Assembly: GCA_039815945.1 (NCBI GenBank)
Contig: JBCBYI010000001.1
Coordinates: forward strand, 1-48,457
DNA length: 48,457 nucleotides
From: UBA11606 sp039815945
GTDB taxonomy: Bacteria; Actinomycetota; Acidimicrobiia; Acidimicrobiales; Aldehydirespiratoraceae
Direction: 5' to 3'
Shown: positions 47,480 through 48,457 of the stretch, piece after piece
Layout: the number at the start of each line of letters is the position of its first letter
Position numbering within the stretch: position 1 is the stretch's first letter
Made by a program: the position numbers and the translations under genes
Notes under the pieces: model-generated
What the model was told of the DNA's origin: nothing
Database searches by the model: none
What the model saw: the letters and a program-made list of their open reading frames with translations, nothing else

Positions 47480-48088
47480 TCAGACGCCCGAGGCGAGACG
47501 ACGGAGGGCATCCCTGAGCAGCTCACCGGTCTCGCCCTCGGCGGGCAGATCGACCAGCACAGCGTGGATCTCGTCGGCGGCGTAGCCCAAGCCTTCGAGC
47601 GCCGAGCGCACGTCGGCGCGGGCGCCACCCCCGACGGCGGCGGGCATGCCGTCCTCGGTCAGCACCACGATCTCGCCCTCGGGGAGATCGAGCTTCGACT
47701 TCAGCTCCATCACGAGACGAGCGGCGGTCTTCTTGCCGACGCCGGGAACCAGGCACAGCGCGGCGACATCGTCCTCGGCGACCGCCCGGCGCAGGGCATC
47801 GGGGCCGTGGACCGACAGGATCGCCAACCCGAGCGCCGGGCCAACACCGTGGGCCGAGATCAGCGACTCGAACACCCGACGCTCAGCGATGGTGGCAAAG
47901 CCGTAGAGGGTCTCGGAATCCTCCCGCACGGCGTGATGGGTGTGGACGAACACCTCGCCGTCGAGCTCGCCGATGGTGACCGACGTCGATGGGGTGACCT
48001 GCACGCGATAGCCGAGACCACCGACCTCGATCAGGAGTTCGCCGTCGGGCCCACGGTCGAGCAGACGGCCACGAAGAAATCCGATCAT
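47480..48088 (-). CDS. ruvA: Holliday junction DNA helicase subunit RuvA
   Basis: Binds the four-way junction and loads RuvB. 202 aa from the ATG of MIGFLRGRLLDRGPDGELLIEVGGLGY-like N-terminus: OB-fold with VHTHHAVREDSETLYGFA near residue 60; two helix-hairpin-helix motifs (LISAHGVGPALGLAILS near 85 and LCLVPGVGKKTAARLVMELKSKL near 120); flexible linker; C-terminal UBA-like domain (VRSALEGLGYAADEI). It overlaps ruvC by 4 nt. Confidence 0.96.
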   Translation of the reverse strand: MIGFLRGRLLDRGPDGELLIEVGGLGYRVQVTPSTSVTIGELDGEVFVHTHHAVREDSETLYGFATIAERRVFESLISAHGVGPALGLAILSVHGPDALRRAVAEDDVAALCLVPGVGKKTAARLVMELKSKLDLPEGEIVVLTEDGMPAAVGGGARADVRSALEGLGYAADEIHAVLVDLPAEGETGELLRDALRRLASGV

Positions 48089-48457
48089 GGTTGACTCGCT
48101 TTCGTCGAGGCGGTCGAGGAGGCGACCGACGCGCGGGTGCGTCGGCCGGGGACCCGGGCGAGATGACACAACGCCACGGCGGTGGCATCGGCGGCATCGA
48201 CGGGCGACAGCTTCTTCGAGAGGCCGAGGAGGGTCTGCACCATCTCCCCGATCTCGTGCTTGCCGGCCGAGCCGTACCCGGCGACGGCTTGCTTGATCTC
48301 GTTGGGCGAGTACTCGGCGACGTCGCAGCCGGCCGCGACCGCCTCGGCCATCGCCAGCCCACTCGCCATGCCGACGCCCATTGCGGTCGACACGTTGTGC
48401 TGGAACAGCACCCGCTCGACCGCCACCACATCGGGCCGCAGATCGGCGATCAATGCC
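48085..48457 (-). CDS. ruvC: Holliday junction resolvase RuvC (5' part outside window)
   Basis: Endonuclease that cuts Holliday junctions. The last 124 residues or so are present; the N-terminal part, with the first catalytic Asp, lies beyond the window edge. Visible: PDVVAVERVLFQHNVSTAMGVG with a catalytic Glu, YSPNEIKQAVAGYGSAGKHEIGEMVQ, and DAADATAVALCHL with the C-terminal catalytic Asp. The frame is open to the edge, so no start can be given. Confidence 0.95.
   Translation of the reverse strand, partial: ALIADLRPDVVAVERVLFQHNVSTAMGVGMASGLAMAEAVAAGCDVAEYSPNEIKQAVAGYGSAGKHEIGEMVQTLLGLSKKLSPVDAADATAVALCHLARVPGRRTRASVASSTASTKASQP

Overview
The window is a high-GC, gene-dense piece of a bacterial chromosome that fits Actinomycetota, most likely class Acidimicrobiia. 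The evidence is the actinobacterial integration host factor (mIHF) next to gmk, the rarA / DUF948-like / small helical protein / alaS order, the ruvCAB, yajC-secD-secF-apt-rel backbone known from Streptomyces and Mycobacterium, a 13E12-type DUF222/HNH gene, and frequent GTG starts with 1-8 nt overlaps between genes. The class-level placement is an inference. No rRNA, tRNA, CRISPR array or insertion sequence was seen, and no gene-free stretch exceeds about 200 bases.

Region 1 (1-12.75 kb, all minus strand) is a pyrimidine and housekeeping superoperon read from right to left: pyrR-pyrB-pyrC-carA-carB-pyrD-pyrF-mihF-gmk-rpoZ-coaBC-metK. It makes UMP from bicarbonate, glutamine and aspartate and continues into guanylate kinase, the RNA polymerase omega subunit, coenzyme A and S-adenosylmethionine synthesis. 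The leader before pyrR holds a good match to the PyrR binding loop followed by a 12-bp terminator with five U residues, so classical PyrR attenuation is likely. PyrC lacks both histidines of the usual HxH metal motif, and PyrR carries a four-fold 9-residue tail repeat.

Region 2 (12.9-26 kb, minus) reads rarA, two small membrane or helical proteins, alaS, ruvX, mltG, aroE, a DUF4388 (PATAN-like) protein, a prepilin peptidase, aroB, pepQ, efp, nusB and a GNAT acetyltransferase. The shikimate genes aroE and aroB are separated by two genes that suggest type IV pili. A plus-strand membrane-anchored protein follows at 26.1-26.8 kb.

Region 3 (26.8-36.9 kb, minus) holds tgt, yajC, secD, secF, apt, rel, hisS and aspS. 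The Tgt enzyme has lost all three zinc-binding cysteines. A 14-bp perfect inverted repeat lies between rel and hisS.

Region 4 (37-46.4 kb, both strands) is an accessory stretch between tgt and ruvB: a large polytopic membrane protein fused to an SGNH hydrolase, small membrane proteins, an FkbM-like protein, an MtfA-type peptidase, two methyltransferases, queA, and an SOS-box-controlled HNH gene broken by an amber codon. The main discovery is at 42.0-43.2 kb: a redoxin fused to a DsbD-alpha-like domain, in which an in-frame UGA stands exactly at the first cysteine of the WCPPC motif and is followed by a hairpin with a GGUC loop like a bacterial SECIS element. It is a strong selenoprotein candidate.

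Region 5 (46.4-48.5 kb, minus) is ruvC (cut by the window end), ruvA and ruvB.
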